A DNA stretch of 64,000 bases from Dyadobacter flavalbus (GTDB lineage: Bacteria; Bacteroidota; Bacteroidia; Cytophagales; Spirosomataceae), in the NCBI RefSeq assembly GCF_006149045.1, contig NZ_VBSN01000031.1, positions 1 through 64,000 of the forward strand, in the 5' to 3' direction. The notes beneath the pieces were generated by a model. That model was not told where the DNA came from and searched no databases. It saw nothing but the letters and a program-made list of their open reading frames with translations. A program made the translations under genes and the position numbers. Positions within the stretch are counted from its first letter, which is position 1; each line of letters opens with the position of its first letter. This document shows positions 43,849 to 53,064 of the stretch, in pieces.

Positions 43849-46800
43849 TTAAAAATCTGCGAGCAGGCCGAAGGAATACATACGGACTGATGGATAGCGG
43901 CCAGTATCGATGCCGGCCATGACGGTACCGCCGTAGTTCACCATTCCGATTTCGGGATCATATCCTTTGTATTTGGTAATCGTAAACAGGTTTTGTGCAC
44001 CGACAGAAGCTTTCAGCCCTCTGATGAAGAAGCTTTTCAGCATCGATTTAGGGAAATTGTAGCTGATCGTGATATTTTTCAGACGTACATAAGTACCGTC
44101 CTCGATGAAATTGGTGTTCATACGGCTGTTTCCATTCGGGTCGCCGGGCGCAATTCTCGGAATGTTGTGTCCGGGATTGGTCAGCGTTACCGTTTCGGCA
44201 TCTCCAAGTGTGTAGCTGCTTGGTCTTGCGTAATCTGCTACGGAAAGCCACTGGTTTCCAAACGTTCCGCCATTTCCCGGGATTTCGGCACGGTAACGCG
44301 GGTAATTCAGTACATCATTTTTAAAACTTCCGGTCAGAAATGCATTCAGCTCGAAGTTTTTGTACATCATGTTGTTATTGAAGCCCAGCGTGAATTTCGG
44401 CCATGGATTACCGATCACGGTACGGTCTTCCGCATCAATAACGCCATCCCCGTTCAGGTCCTTGAATTTGGTATCGCCTACCCAGGTTCCCGTTGCCGGA
44501 TTGATCGTCAGTTCACCGTTTGAAGTCTGTATAGCATGATTTTTAATGTCGTTCGCATCCTGGAAAATACCTTCTGCAATATAACCTGTGATCATACTCG
44601 CCGGCTGCCCGACTTCGGTTTTGAATCCGACAGAAGTGGCATTCCAGATCGGTGTGATCGGGTTCAGAAGGGATGTTACCTTGTTGCGGTCAATGGATAA
44701 GTTAAGACCTGTTTTCCAGTAAAAACCGCCTTTGTCGATGTTGACCGTATTCAAAGTAAAACCGATTCCCTTGTTTCGCATGGAGCCCGCATTGACAGAC
44801 GGCCAGCTCAGATATCCCGGCGAGTAAGCGATGTCGCCGCCGTAGCTGAACGGATAGGAATTGATCGTGATCAGACTTTTGATACTCTTGATGTAAGCAT
44901 CCACGATCAACTCGACCCGGTTGCTGAACATATGCAGGTCCATACCGCCGTTGATCACATCGTCTTTTTCCCAGGTCAGGAATTCATTGGCAAAATTGGA
45001 AGCAAGAAATCCGGTTCCCCAGCCCGTAGGCACGGTTTGCAGCGTAGAGTAAATCGCATTTCCGCCACTTCCCTGATTCCCGGAACGGCCCACTTCGAAA
45101 CGGAATTTCAAATCATTGATCTTGCTGACACCTTTCAGGAACTCTTCTTCGGATACTCTCCAGGCAACGGATACGGCCGGAAAATTTCCCCAGCGGCGGC
45201 CTTCGCGGAAAGCAGAAGAGCCGTCCATTCTGTATGTTCCCTGCACAATGTAACGGTCTTTGAAGCTGTAATTAAGACGGGCGAAATACGACTCGCGCGA
45301 ACCTGAGCCTTTGCCGCTGTTGTTGCTTACATTGGAAATTACAGAACCGTCTCCGCCCGAAAGTTCTTCAATCGTGTTGGTAATGAACTTTCTGCGTGTT
45401 CCCGTCAGAGATTCGTAGGTATACGACTGCGCTTCATGCCCGACCATCAGATTGACCGCATGCTGGTCTAGTTTGAGATCATACTGCATCCGGCTGTGCA
45501 AGCTCCACCATGTATTCGTGTTTACAGAACGAGTTGAAGTGGCTGCATCCTGTGAAACCACATAACCGCCGATCGTGTAAGACGGGTGATAAGAATAATA
45601 CTTCAGAAACTCCGAGCTTCCGTTGGCTTCTGTATGCCAAGTCAGGTTTTTGGCCAGCTTTACATCTGCATACAAGCTTCCAAGTATAGAAGTACGACGG
45701 TTGTAATCGTTGTTGATTTTCGAGATCATCACCGGGTTTGAAAACTGAAATTGCGTCGTAGCCGGCCCGCCCCAGCTTCCGTCCGGGTTTGTTACAGGCA
45801 CACTCGGGTTCTGGTCGAGTGCCAGCTGAATGATGCCGCCATTGGAAGTATTCACCTTTTCTTCCGTAATACCCACGCTCAGGTTTGCGCCGATTTTAAG
45901 CCAGCTGCGTGTCTGATTTTCCAGGTTCAGACGGGAATTGTAACGTTTGAAACCGGAGCCTTCCACAATTCCTTTCTGGTTGAAGTACTCGCCGGACAAA
46001 TAATAAGTTGACTTTTCCGTACCGCCGCTCAGCCCGAGTGAATATTTCTGTAAAGTTGTCGGACGGAATAAAGCACTCTGCCAGTCGGTTCCGTTTCCGA
46101 GCACGGAAGGATCTGCAAATTCCGGATCTGTTGCCGTTCCGCCAATGGCCGCCAGCTCGTTCCGGAACTGCGCATACTGGCTCAGGTTCATCACATCAAT
46201 GTGCTTCGGCTCCGACTGCAGCGTCAGCAGCGAGTTGAACGAAATTTTGGCTTCGCCTGCCTTTCCTCTTTTTGTCGTGATCATCACTACTCCGTTGGCG
46301 CCCACAGCTCCGTAAATGGCCGTTGCTGAAGGTCCCTGCAATACGTTGATTGTTTCGATATCGTCCGGGTTAATGCTAGAAAGAATGTTGGAAAAACCGG
46401 TCGGGCGGTTATTGGGATCATCCCTCATATTGTCCGGCTTGATCTGTACGCCGTCAATGACGTACAATGGCTGCGTGGTGCCGGTCAGCGAACTGAGCCC
46501 GCGGATCAGAACCGACGGCGCTGCACCCGGCTGGCCCGAGTTCTGCTGAACCATTACGTTGGCAGCACGGCCCTGCAAGCCTTGTTCCAGCGAAGTATTG
46601 ATCGTTTTGCCAAGATCCTTTCCGGAAACCGTTACCTGCGAACTGGACACGTCCGTTTTTTTCATTTCACCATATCCTACAACCACAACCTCGTTCAGGT
46701 TGGCGATGCTTTCTGTCAGTCTGATCTCTATGTTCGTTTTGTTTCCGACAACGGCTTCTTTCGATTCATATCCGATAAAGGAAAAAACAAGCGTGCTGCC

Positions 46801-47067
46801 CGACGATGCTTCAATGGAAAACTGCCCTTCCGTATTGGTTGTGGTTCCGTTGGAAGTCCCTTTTACGACCACGCTCACGCCCGGGATCCCGTCGTTTCCA
46901 TTTTCGGACAATACCGAACCGGTTACCGTTTTCCGGGCGTCCTGCTGGGCAAAAAGATTTGCCGAGGCCAGCATCATTCCGAGGAACAAAAGCGGAAGCC
47001 AAAGAAATTTCATTAATAAAACAGGGCCTTGTTCCGCCCCTCTTGCTGTGTACACGTTTTCTTGCAT
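43849..47067 (-). CDS. susC: SusC/RagA-family TonB-dependent transporter
   Basis: A protein of about 1072 aa that carries glycan fragments through the outer membrane using TonB energy. N-terminal signal segment (MKFLWLPLLFLGMMLASANLFAQ) after a short leader, a carboxypeptidase-D-like domain (TVTGSVLSENGNDGIPGVSV), the SusC marker before the plug (LNEVVVVGYGEMKKTD), plug domain (GLQGRAANVMVQQNSGQPG, LYVIDGVQI) and a 22-strand barrel ending in an aromatic residue. Start set at ATG 47067; ATG 47013 at the signal peptide is an alternative, and the longer frame to 47235 would cover the promoter. First gene of the susC-susD-sgbp operon. Confidence 0.95.
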   Translation of the reverse strand: MQENVYTARGAEQGPVLLMKFLWLPLLFLGMMLASANLFAQQDARKTVTGSVLSENGNDGIPGVSVVVKGTSNGTTTNTEGQFSIEASSGSTLVFSFIGYESKEAVVGNKTNIEIRLTESIANLNEVVVVGYGEMKKTDVSSSQVTVSGKDLGKTINTSLEQGLQGRAANVMVQQNSGQPGAAPSVLIRGLSSLTGTTQPLYVIDGVQIKPDNMRDDPNNRPTGFSNILSSINPDDIETINVLQGPSATAIYGAVGANGVVMITTKRGKAGEAKISFNSLLTLQSEPKHIDVMNLSQYAQFRNELAAIGGTATDPEFADPSVLGNGTDWQSALFRPTTLQKYSLGLSGGTEKSTYYLSGEYFNQKGIVEGSGFKRYNSRLNLENQTRSWLKIGANLSVGITEEKVNTSNGGIIQLALDQNPSVPVTNPDGSWGGPATTQFQFSNPVMISKINNDYNRRTSILGSLYADVKLAKNLTWHTEANGSSEFLKYYSYHPSYTIGGYVVSQDAATSTRSVNTNTWWSLHSRMQYDLKLDQHAVNLMVGHEAQSYTYESLTGTRRKFITNTIEELSGGDGSVISNVSNNSGKGSGSRESYFARLNYSFKDRYIVQGTYRMDGSSAFREGRRWGNFPAVSVAWRVSEEEFLKGVSKINDLKFRFEVGRSGNQGSGGNAIYSTLQTVPTGWGTGFLASNFANEFLTWEKDDVINGGMDLHMFSNRVELIVDAYIKSIKSLITINSYPFSYGGDIAYSPGYLSWPSVNAGSMRNKGIGFTLNTVNIDKGGFYWKTGLNLSIDRNKVTSLLNPITPIWNATSVGFKTEVGQPASMITGYIAEGIFQDANDIKNHAIQTSNGELTINPATGTWVGDTKFKDLNGDGVIDAEDRTVIGNPWPKFTLGFNNNMMYKNFELNAFLTGSFKNDVLNYPRYRAEIPGNGGTFGNQWLSVADYARPSSYTLGDAETVTLTNPGHNIPRIAPGDPNGNSRMNTNFIEDGTYVRLKNITISYNFPKSMLKSFFIRGLKASVGAQNLFTITKYKGYDPEIGMVNYGGTVMAGIDTGRYPSVRMYSFGLLADF

Positions 47068-47150
47068 GTTGATCTGAGTTTTGAGAAATGCACTTTCAAA
47101 TAATTCCGGTTTATACATTTCCAATAACAGCGTCCCGACCGCTGCATTTT

Positions 47151-47179
47151 GGTATAATTCGAATTTATTATTGAACAAA
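47151..47179 (-). promoter_or_regulatory. Candidate susC promoter (Bacteroidota -33/-7 type)
   Basis: On the minus strand, TTTG (47179-47176) and TATACC (47156-47151) are 19 nt apart, matching the -33 TTTG spacing; the -7 box shares TA but not the downstream TTTG of the consensus. It would place the start of transcription about 78 nt upstream of ATG 47067. Confidence 0.5.
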
Positions 47180-47211
47180 TGTGATTGATAAAATGCTATC
47201 CGAGGGGGACT

Positions 47212-47246
47212 AAATGTAAACAGATAGGGATTCAAATGTAAACTGA
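47212..47246 (-). promoter_or_regulatory. Candidate HTCS/AraC operator: direct repeats 22 bp apart
   Basis: AAATGTAAAC occurs at 47212-47221 and 47234-47243, each followed by (A/T)GA. A 22-bp period is two helical turns, the usual spacing of AraC-family half-sites. They lie 33-70 bp upstream of the candidate -33 box. Confidence 0.55.
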
Positions 47247-47267
47247 CCTGAAAAAAGGGGATTATTT

Positions 47268-47291
47268 CCGGATAAAAAGGGTTTTATCCGG
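47268..47291. promoter_or_regulatory. Perfect 10-bp inverted repeat upstream of susC
   Basis: CCGGATAAAA (47268-47277) / TTTTATCCGG (47282-47291) with a 4-nt loop. TTTTATCCG recurs at 47472-47480. It could be the terminator of the HTCS gene (no U-tract is visible) or an operator. The rest of the HTCS-susC gap (47292-47547) shows nothing further. Confidence 0.5.
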
Positions 47292-47547
47292 CGTATGAAG
47301 GGTAAAAAACAGAATTCGGGTATTTAAAACAAATCCGCAGCCAACTAAGAACATTAGTGCTAAAAATTGTACTATTCCGACAAAGCATTCTTCTCAGGAT
47401 GCAATATTTACTTTGTAAAATCGGATCAAAATACTTGCTCATCAGAAGTTGGTCAGAATTCAGGCCGCCATTTTTATCCGCTTCTCTTACCAAATATGTG
47501 TTGTTCCAACCGCTTTAAGCTAAATGCCGACCGCAGCTTTCCAGCTT

Positions 47548-50500
47548 TTACTCACCGACTGTTTCCTTTTTCCGGAATTCCGTCGGCAGTACCTTGTATT
47601 CTTCTTTGAACTGTCTGGCAAAATATTTTGGATTGTTGAAGCCCACCTGATACGCGATTTCAGAAACGGTAAGACTGCTTTTTTCCAGCAGCGAGGCAGC
47701 TCGCCGGAGACGGATGATCCGGATAAATTCCACCGGTGTTTTTCCGGTAAGCGACAGCAGCTTTTTGTAAAGGTACATGCGGCTCATGGCCATTTCCGAA
47801 CTCAGCTGTTCCACCGTAAACTCCGAATCCGCAATATGTTCCTCAACGACTTTCACGGCTTTTGATATAAACTGTTCATCCAGCGAAAGGACCGTTACTT
47901 CACTTGGTTCAATCCGGATATGTTTCTGAAACTGCTTCTGGAACTGTTCCCGCAGCCTGATCAGATTCCGGATCTGCGCCTGCAGAATATCCAGCCGGAA
48001 CGGTTTGATCACGTATGCATCCGCACCGGTTTCATAGCCCTGCAGCTGCTGTTCATCTTCGGCGCGTGCGGTGAGTAAAACCACAGGAATATGCGAAATC
48101 CGGTTGTCTGTTTTTACAGTCCGGCAAAGCTGCATACCGTCCATTTCGGGCATCATGACGTCGCTTACGATCAGGTCCGGAATGATGTCCAGTATGATCT
48201 CGAGACCGATTTTGCCGTTGGGCGCCTCATAAATCTGATAATCTTTTTGAAGCACTTCTCTGAGGTATTCGCGGAACTCGTCATTATCTTCTGCCAAAAG
48301 CAATACCGGTTTGTTCCTGTTGTTTTCAGCCTCAGGCTTTTCTGCTTCGGCAGGCTCTTCCTTTATATGTATTTTCTGCACAGACTCCGCTTCGGCATGG
48401 CCGGAAGGAGCGGAATGCAGCGGCATATGCATGGTGAAAGTACTGCCTTTTCCCTCTTTGCTTTCCACATATATATTTCCTCCGTGCAGCTTCACGAATT
48501 CTTTTGTAATAGCCAGTCCGATCCCGCTGCCCTGATTTACCATATGATCCGGTAAAGTATGCTGAAAAAACCGGTCAAAGACCTTTTGCTGCGCTTCTTC
48601 CGGAATGCCGATTCCGGAATCCTCCACAATAACTTCAAGCTGCTCCGCATTTTCCAGATTCACAATCTGCACCTTAACCGAAACTTTTCCGTGCTCCGGC
48701 GTAAACTTGAAGGCATTGGATAACAGATTGTACATGATCCGGGAAAGTTTCTCCTGATCAAAAAGGGCAAAACGTGAATCTTCATTCGTTATGAAAGTGA
48801 AATCAATATGCTTCCGTTCCGACAAATAGGAAAAAGTATGCGCAATTTCCCTGATAAAATGAATGATATCGCCTCTTTCCGGCCTGAACTCGGTTTCCTC
48901 TACTTCCAGTTTCTTAAAGTCCAGCAATTGCGTGACCAGATTCAGCAGCCTGCGCGCATTCCGGTGAATCATGGACAACTGGCTGCGGACGCCTGAATCT
49001 GCCTGAAGGCTGTTCAGCAGACTTTCCAACGGGGTGAGCATCAGGGTAAGCGGCGTACGGAATTCGTGGCTTACATTGGTAAAAAACTTGATTTTCATCA
49101 AATCCAGTTCATGCAGCTGCAATGCTTCCCTCCTTTCCTGTTCTATTTTGAAATTCAGGCGTTCCCGTTCCAGCAATATCCAGCGGGCAACGGCAAGCGC
49201 ACCGATGATTGCCAGCACATAAAGGATATAAGCCAGCGGCGTTTTCCAGAAAGGCGGATCAATCCGGATTTTCAGGATTCTTTCTTTTGAAACGGTACTG
49301 CCTTCCTTAATCCTGACTTTGAATACATAATTTCCCGGATCCAGATTGGTGTAAGTGACTTTCCGGGTATTGTTATCGGCCTCAAACCATTGATCGTTAA
49401 ACCCTTCCAGCGTATACAGATAATGATTTTTGTCCCAATGCAGAAAATTAAGCGCTGCAAACTCGATAGTAAAAACATTCTGACTGTATTGAAGCTGAAT
49501 TTCATCCGTTACCGAAATTGATTTTTCCAGCACAACTTTTCCGTCCAGCTTTTCATCCGGCCTAATACTTTTGTTGAAAATCTGTAAATCGGTCAGGACA
49601 ACGTCGGAATTTACGGGTTCATCCTGCAATTTTTCGGGAGAAAAAATCGTAAAGCCATTTGCCCCGCCAAAGATCAGTTCGCCCGAACGAAGCCGGATCG
49701 CCGCATTTTCATTGAAGCTTCTGCCCTGCAATCCGTCCACTTCATTATATGCCCGGATATCAAACTTTTCAGGAAGCGTCCCGTTTCTTTTAGTGATCCG
49801 GAAATGAACAAGGCCATTGGAAGTTCCGAGCCACAAATCCTGCTTTCTGTCCACCGCGATGGTCAGAACGGAATTGTCGGGCAAGCCTTTTTCGGTGTTG
49901 TAAGTAATAAATTCATTGCGTTTTTTGTCGTACACATTCAGGCCTTGTGCCGTCCCGATCCAGATGTTTCCCAGGTTATCTTCGGCAAGTGAAATGACGG
50001 CATCGCTGCTTAAACTTGCCGGATTTTTCGCATCGTGCCCGAAATGCACAAATTTGCCGGAATTCCGTTTCAGTACATCAATTCCGTAAGCGGTACCGAT
50101 CCAGATATCTCCGTCCTTATCCTCAATGAGGGCCGCTATGTAGTCGGAACTGATCGAATTGGGCGCAAACGGACGGAAATGGCTGAATGTATTTTTCTGA
50201 CGGTCAAAAAGGTCAAGCCCGTCGCCAAGCGTCCCGATCCAGAGCCGGCGCTTTGAATCTTCGTAAATTTCCCAGACGCGGTCATCAATCAGACTGGTGG
50301 AATCAGCCGGATCATGTAAATAACGCCGGAATGTTTTTCCGTCAAAACTGTTGAGCCCGCCAAAATACGTACCGATCCATAACACGTCACTTTTATCCAG
50401 CAACAAGCTGACGACCACGTCATTGCTCAGGCTGTTCGGATTGCCCGGAATATTCCTGTATTGCCTGAAACGGTTGTTTTTCCGGTCATAATAAATAAGT

Positions 50501-51702
50501 CCGCCGCCATTTGCACCGATCCAGATGTTCCCTTTTTTGTCTTCTGCAAAAACGTTTACATCATTGAACGGAAGGCTGCCGGGACTGGAAGGCAGATTCC
50601 GGATGAGGGAAAATTTGAAGATGTTTTGATGGTAATTGCAGAAACCGGTTTTGAAAGTACCCGCCCAGATCATGCCCGTATGGTCCTTGTACAAGGCCAG
50701 AATACTGTTCTGGCTGATCGTTTTCGGATCGTTCGGATTGTGCTGCAATACGGATACAGCCTTTTTTTGCTTGTCGACCATGTTGATCCCGCCATGATCC
50801 GTCCCAATCCAGATTTTCCCGTCCGGACCTGAAATGATGGCGCTTACGATGTTATTGTTCAGCCTGAAATCCGGCGCTGCCTTATTGACCGGAACGAGTT
50901 CATTTTTTTCAAGATCAAAGTAAAAAGCCCCGCGCACCGCTTTGATGATGTAAACCCAGGGCTCGCCGTCCTGATCTACAAAAACCCGGTGGTTACCGGA
51001 AATCCCAGTCTGCTTTTCTTTGAGCAAACTGCTTTCAAATGTGGGTTTGTAATTTTTTGAGTCCAGCCGTGCAAGGAAGCCGTCGTTGTAAACGATCCAT
51101 AAATTGCCGTTTTTATCTTCGTTGAAATCCGAAATGACCGTACGTGCTTCACCTTTCTGCCTGCTCCGTTTTTGCACTGGCGGACTGAAGTTTATTTTTA
51201 TCAACTGCTTTGCGGAAGGAATGTATTTCAGCAAACCGAGGCGGTTGTGATGGATCCAGTAATTTCCGACGCTGTTTTTCAGCACCCGGTTAAAATCCGC
51301 ATCGGGCAATCCCAGCCGCTGCGCAGCTTTATTTGCTTCTTTATCAATGCGTTCAGTGGAAGGATCATAAATATTGTAGCCTTTTCGTGTATGGATCCAG
51401 ATATAGCCGTCCGGATCTTCAAACAGATCCAGAATATGGTGATCGGAAAGCGTTGTGGAATCGGAAGGATTATGCCGGAATATTTTGAAAGAATAGCCGT
51501 CAAAACGGTTCAGTCCTTCGGCTGTTCCGATCCAGACAAAACCTTTGCGGTCCTTCAGAAAACAATTTACCTGATTATGGGAAAGACCTTTTTCAGCACT
51601 GTAACGCACAAACTGATATGGATTGGACTGTGCCAGAGCAAGTTCACCCCTTCCAGAAAGGCAGACAACCAACAACAACAATCCATACAGCCAACTTCGC
51701 AT
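47548..51702 (-). CDS. Hybrid two-component system (HTCS) regulator of the sus operon
   Basis: A 1384-aa membrane regulator with sensor and output in one chain. Signal/anchor (about 5-24), Reg_prop propellers (about 35-690, WIGT motifs), Y_Y_Y domain (about 745-810), TM (about 818-838), HisKA (His about 879 in VSHEFRTPL), HATPase_c (about 975-1095; DSGIGIP, GSGIGLAI), receiver (Asp about 1181 in VSDVMMPEMDG) and AraC HTH (about 1283-1378; SRMYLYKKLLSLTGKTP, VGFNNPKYFARQFKEEY). It sits directly upstream of susC on the same strand, so it should sense the glycan, or a fragment of it, in the periplasm and switch on susC. Confidence 0.95.
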   Translation of the reverse strand: MRSWLYGLLLLVVCLSGRGELALAQSNPYQFVRYSAEKGLSHNQVNCFLKDRKGFVWIGTAEGLNRFDGYSFKIFRHNPSDSTTLSDHHILDLFEDPDGYIWIHTRKGYNIYDPSTERIDKEANKAAQRLGLPDADFNRVLKNSVGNYWIHHNRLGLLKYIPSAKQLIKINFSPPVQKRSRQKGEARTVISDFNEDKNGNLWIVYNDGFLARLDSKNYKPTFESSLLKEKQTGISGNHRVFVDQDGEPWVYIIKAVRGAFYFDLEKNELVPVNKAAPDFRLNNNIVSAIISGPDGKIWIGTDHGGINMVDKQKKAVSVLQHNPNDPKTISQNSILALYKDHTGMIWAGTFKTGFCNYHQNIFKFSLIRNLPSSPGSLPFNDVNVFAEDKKGNIWIGANGGGLIYYDRKNNRFRQYRNIPGNPNSLSNDVVVSLLLDKSDVLWIGTYFGGLNSFDGKTFRRYLHDPADSTSLIDDRVWEIYEDSKRRLWIGTLGDGLDLFDRQKNTFSHFRPFAPNSISSDYIAALIEDKDGDIWIGTAYGIDVLKRNSGKFVHFGHDAKNPASLSSDAVISLAEDNLGNIWIGTAQGLNVYDKKRNEFITYNTEKGLPDNSVLTIAVDRKQDLWLGTSNGLVHFRITKRNGTLPEKFDIRAYNEVDGLQGRSFNENAAIRLRSGELIFGGANGFTIFSPEKLQDEPVNSDVVLTDLQIFNKSIRPDEKLDGKVVLEKSISVTDEIQLQYSQNVFTIEFAALNFLHWDKNHYLYTLEGFNDQWFEADNNTRKVTYTNLDPGNYVFKVRIKEGSTVSKERILKIRIDPPFWKTPLAYILYVLAIIGALAVARWILLERERLNFKIEQERREALQLHELDLMKIKFFTNVSHEFRTPLTLMLTPLESLLNSLQADSGVRSQLSMIHRNARRLLNLVTQLLDFKKLEVEETEFRPERGDIIHFIREIAHTFSYLSERKHIDFTFITNEDSRFALFDQEKLSRIMYNLLSNAFKFTPEHGKVSVKVQIVNLENAEQLEVIVEDSGIGIPEEAQQKVFDRFFQHTLPDHMVNQGSGIGLAITKEFVKLHGGNIYVESKEGKGSTFTMHMPLHSAPSGHAEAESVQKIHIKEEPAEAEKPEAENNRNKPVLLLAEDNDEFREYLREVLQKDYQIYEAPNGKIGLEIILDIIPDLIVSDVMMPEMDGMQLCRTVKTDNRISHIPVVLLTARAEDEQQLQGYETGADAYVIKPFRLDILQAQIRNLIRLREQFQKQFQKHIRIEPSEVTVLSLDEQFISKAVKVVEEHIADSEFTVEQLSSEMAMSRMYLYKKLLSLTGKTPVEFIRIIRLRRAASLLEKSSLTVSEIAYQVGFNNPKYFARQFKEEYKVLPTEFRKKETVGE

Positions 51703-51803
51703 TAAAAGAATGTTTATAGAAGCTACAAAATAACTATAATCGTTTCAAAATAATTGTATTGAACCGAATGTACAGACTTAGAGATAATCGTGCCTGATGT
51801 GTT

Positions 51804-51852
51804 GGGGAAGAAGGGAAAAAGGAGGAAAGGATTTAAGGAGTATGGAGGAAGG
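51804..51852. repeat. Purine tract upstream of the HTCS gene
   Basis: GGGGAAGAAGGG and GGAGGAAAGG runs with a few T, in the 160-bp gap between the HTCS start and the end of the next gene. Confidence 0.65.
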
Positions 51853-51862
51853 TATTTTGGGA

Positions 51863-52846
51863 TTAACTGCTTTGTTGTGCTTCACTTCTTTGCCTGATGA
51901 TTTCCAGAATATTCTGTTGAATATCTTTCATCAATATTTTGCTCCAGACGCCGGTATAAAAGTTGAAAGGCGTAGAAAGCCTGAACTGTGAAGTAAGGTG
52001 CAACCGTATTTTATGGTTACTGATTTTCTCAATTTCGTATTTGCCTTCCAATACATCAAAATAGGTGCCGCCCACCATAACATGTTGATCCAATGCCTGT
52101 GGCGGAATGGACGCGGGATCTGCTTCGATATTAAAAGCCAATGTTTTCAGAAGTTCCACTTGTGTGACAGTTTCAGTAAAAAACAATCCTCTTGCAAAAA
52201 CCGCCTTGCGCATTCCACCAACTGCAACCGTATCAAGTTCTGCTTTAATCGGTCTTGGGAAACCCATAAGCTGGAAGAAGGAATAGTTATTTTCCTGTTC
52301 ACTTATTTCCTTCACTCTGGTTATGTTGTTCCAGACATCCTGTTCATTGGCTTCAATGGCAATCGTTGTATGCTCGGTAAAAATTTTGTCCGCTAAGACA
52401 AATTGATTTTCTAACGGAGCAAATAGAAATGGAAGTAGAACCAGTAATGAAACAGATAAATCTCCTTTGTTTCTTTTAAATATTCTTACGCCGATATAAC
52501 CGCCAAGTAACGACATAAACAAAAAAACAGGCAATGCCATCAACGCACAAATAATTCCTTCTTTTCCGGATAATACTGAAATTCCGATCAATCCTGCAAC
52601 TGCAAAAACCGGCATTGAAATGGATGCTACTTTTCTTGAACTTGTTACGGTATCATGATGATATGCAGCTAGCAACCCCGTTGCAAAGGGTACTAAAAAC
52701 ATAAAGGAAATCGTCATTAATCCAAAAGTAGGAAGCAATGCATTGACGCTTCCGTTGCTGAAATCTTCCAAAGCAAAGATGGCGCGTGAAACAAGACCGT
52801 ATGCAATGCCGTAAAAAACACCTTTCCAGTTTTTTAGTTTTGTCAT
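51863..52846 (-). CDS. Membrane protein with C-terminal SRPBCC-like domain
   Basis: A 327-aa protein. Residues about 10-150 hold four hydrophobic helices (for example LMTISFMFLVPFATGLLAA and SVSLLVLLPFLFAPL). The last 170 residues look like an SRPBCC/polyketide-cyclase fold: an N-terminal strand with TTIAIEANEQDVWNNI, and VWSKILMKDIQQNILEIIRQR as the long C-terminal helix. This fold binds lipids or other hydrophobic ligands. The two halves together are not a fusion I can name. Single gene; the nearest 5' neighbour on the strand is 218 bp away. Confidence 0.7.
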   Translation of the reverse strand: MTKLKNWKGVFYGIAYGLVSRAIFALEDFSNGSVNALLPTFGLMTISFMFLVPFATGLLAAYHHDTVTSSRKVASISMPVFAVAGLIGISVLSGKEGIICALMALPVFLFMSLLGGYIGVRIFKRNKGDLSVSLLVLLPFLFAPLENQFVLADKIFTEHTTIAIEANEQDVWNNITRVKEISEQENNYSFFQLMGFPRPIKAELDTVAVGGMRKAVFARGLFFTETVTQVELLKTLAFNIEADPASIPPQALDQHVMVGGTYFDVLEGKYEIEKISNHKIRLHLTSQFRLSTPFNFYTGVWSKILMKDIQQNILEIIRQRSEAQQSS

Positions 52847-52980
52847 TTTCTATATTTCAAAATGCAATATCAATTAATATTTCCCTTTTGGAAAACAATC
52901 CTGATGTTCAAACATTACTGTAATTGTAAAATGTCTGTTATCAAAGATTTTAGTACACGGATATGGATGATAATAAACTC

Positions 52981-53018
52981 AAAAAGCCGGCTGCAATATT
53001 ACATGCAGCCGGCTTTTT
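52981..53018. terminator. Strong bidirectional terminator
   Basis: A perfect 15-bp stem AAAAAGCCGGCTGCA (52981-52995) / TGCAGCCGGCTTTTT (53004-53018), 8-nt loop. It serves the minus-strand gene that ends at 53065. Confidence 0.9.
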
Positions 53019-53064
53019 GACTACGCGCTTACGTTACTGTTTATGGAAATTACAATCCTGAAAG

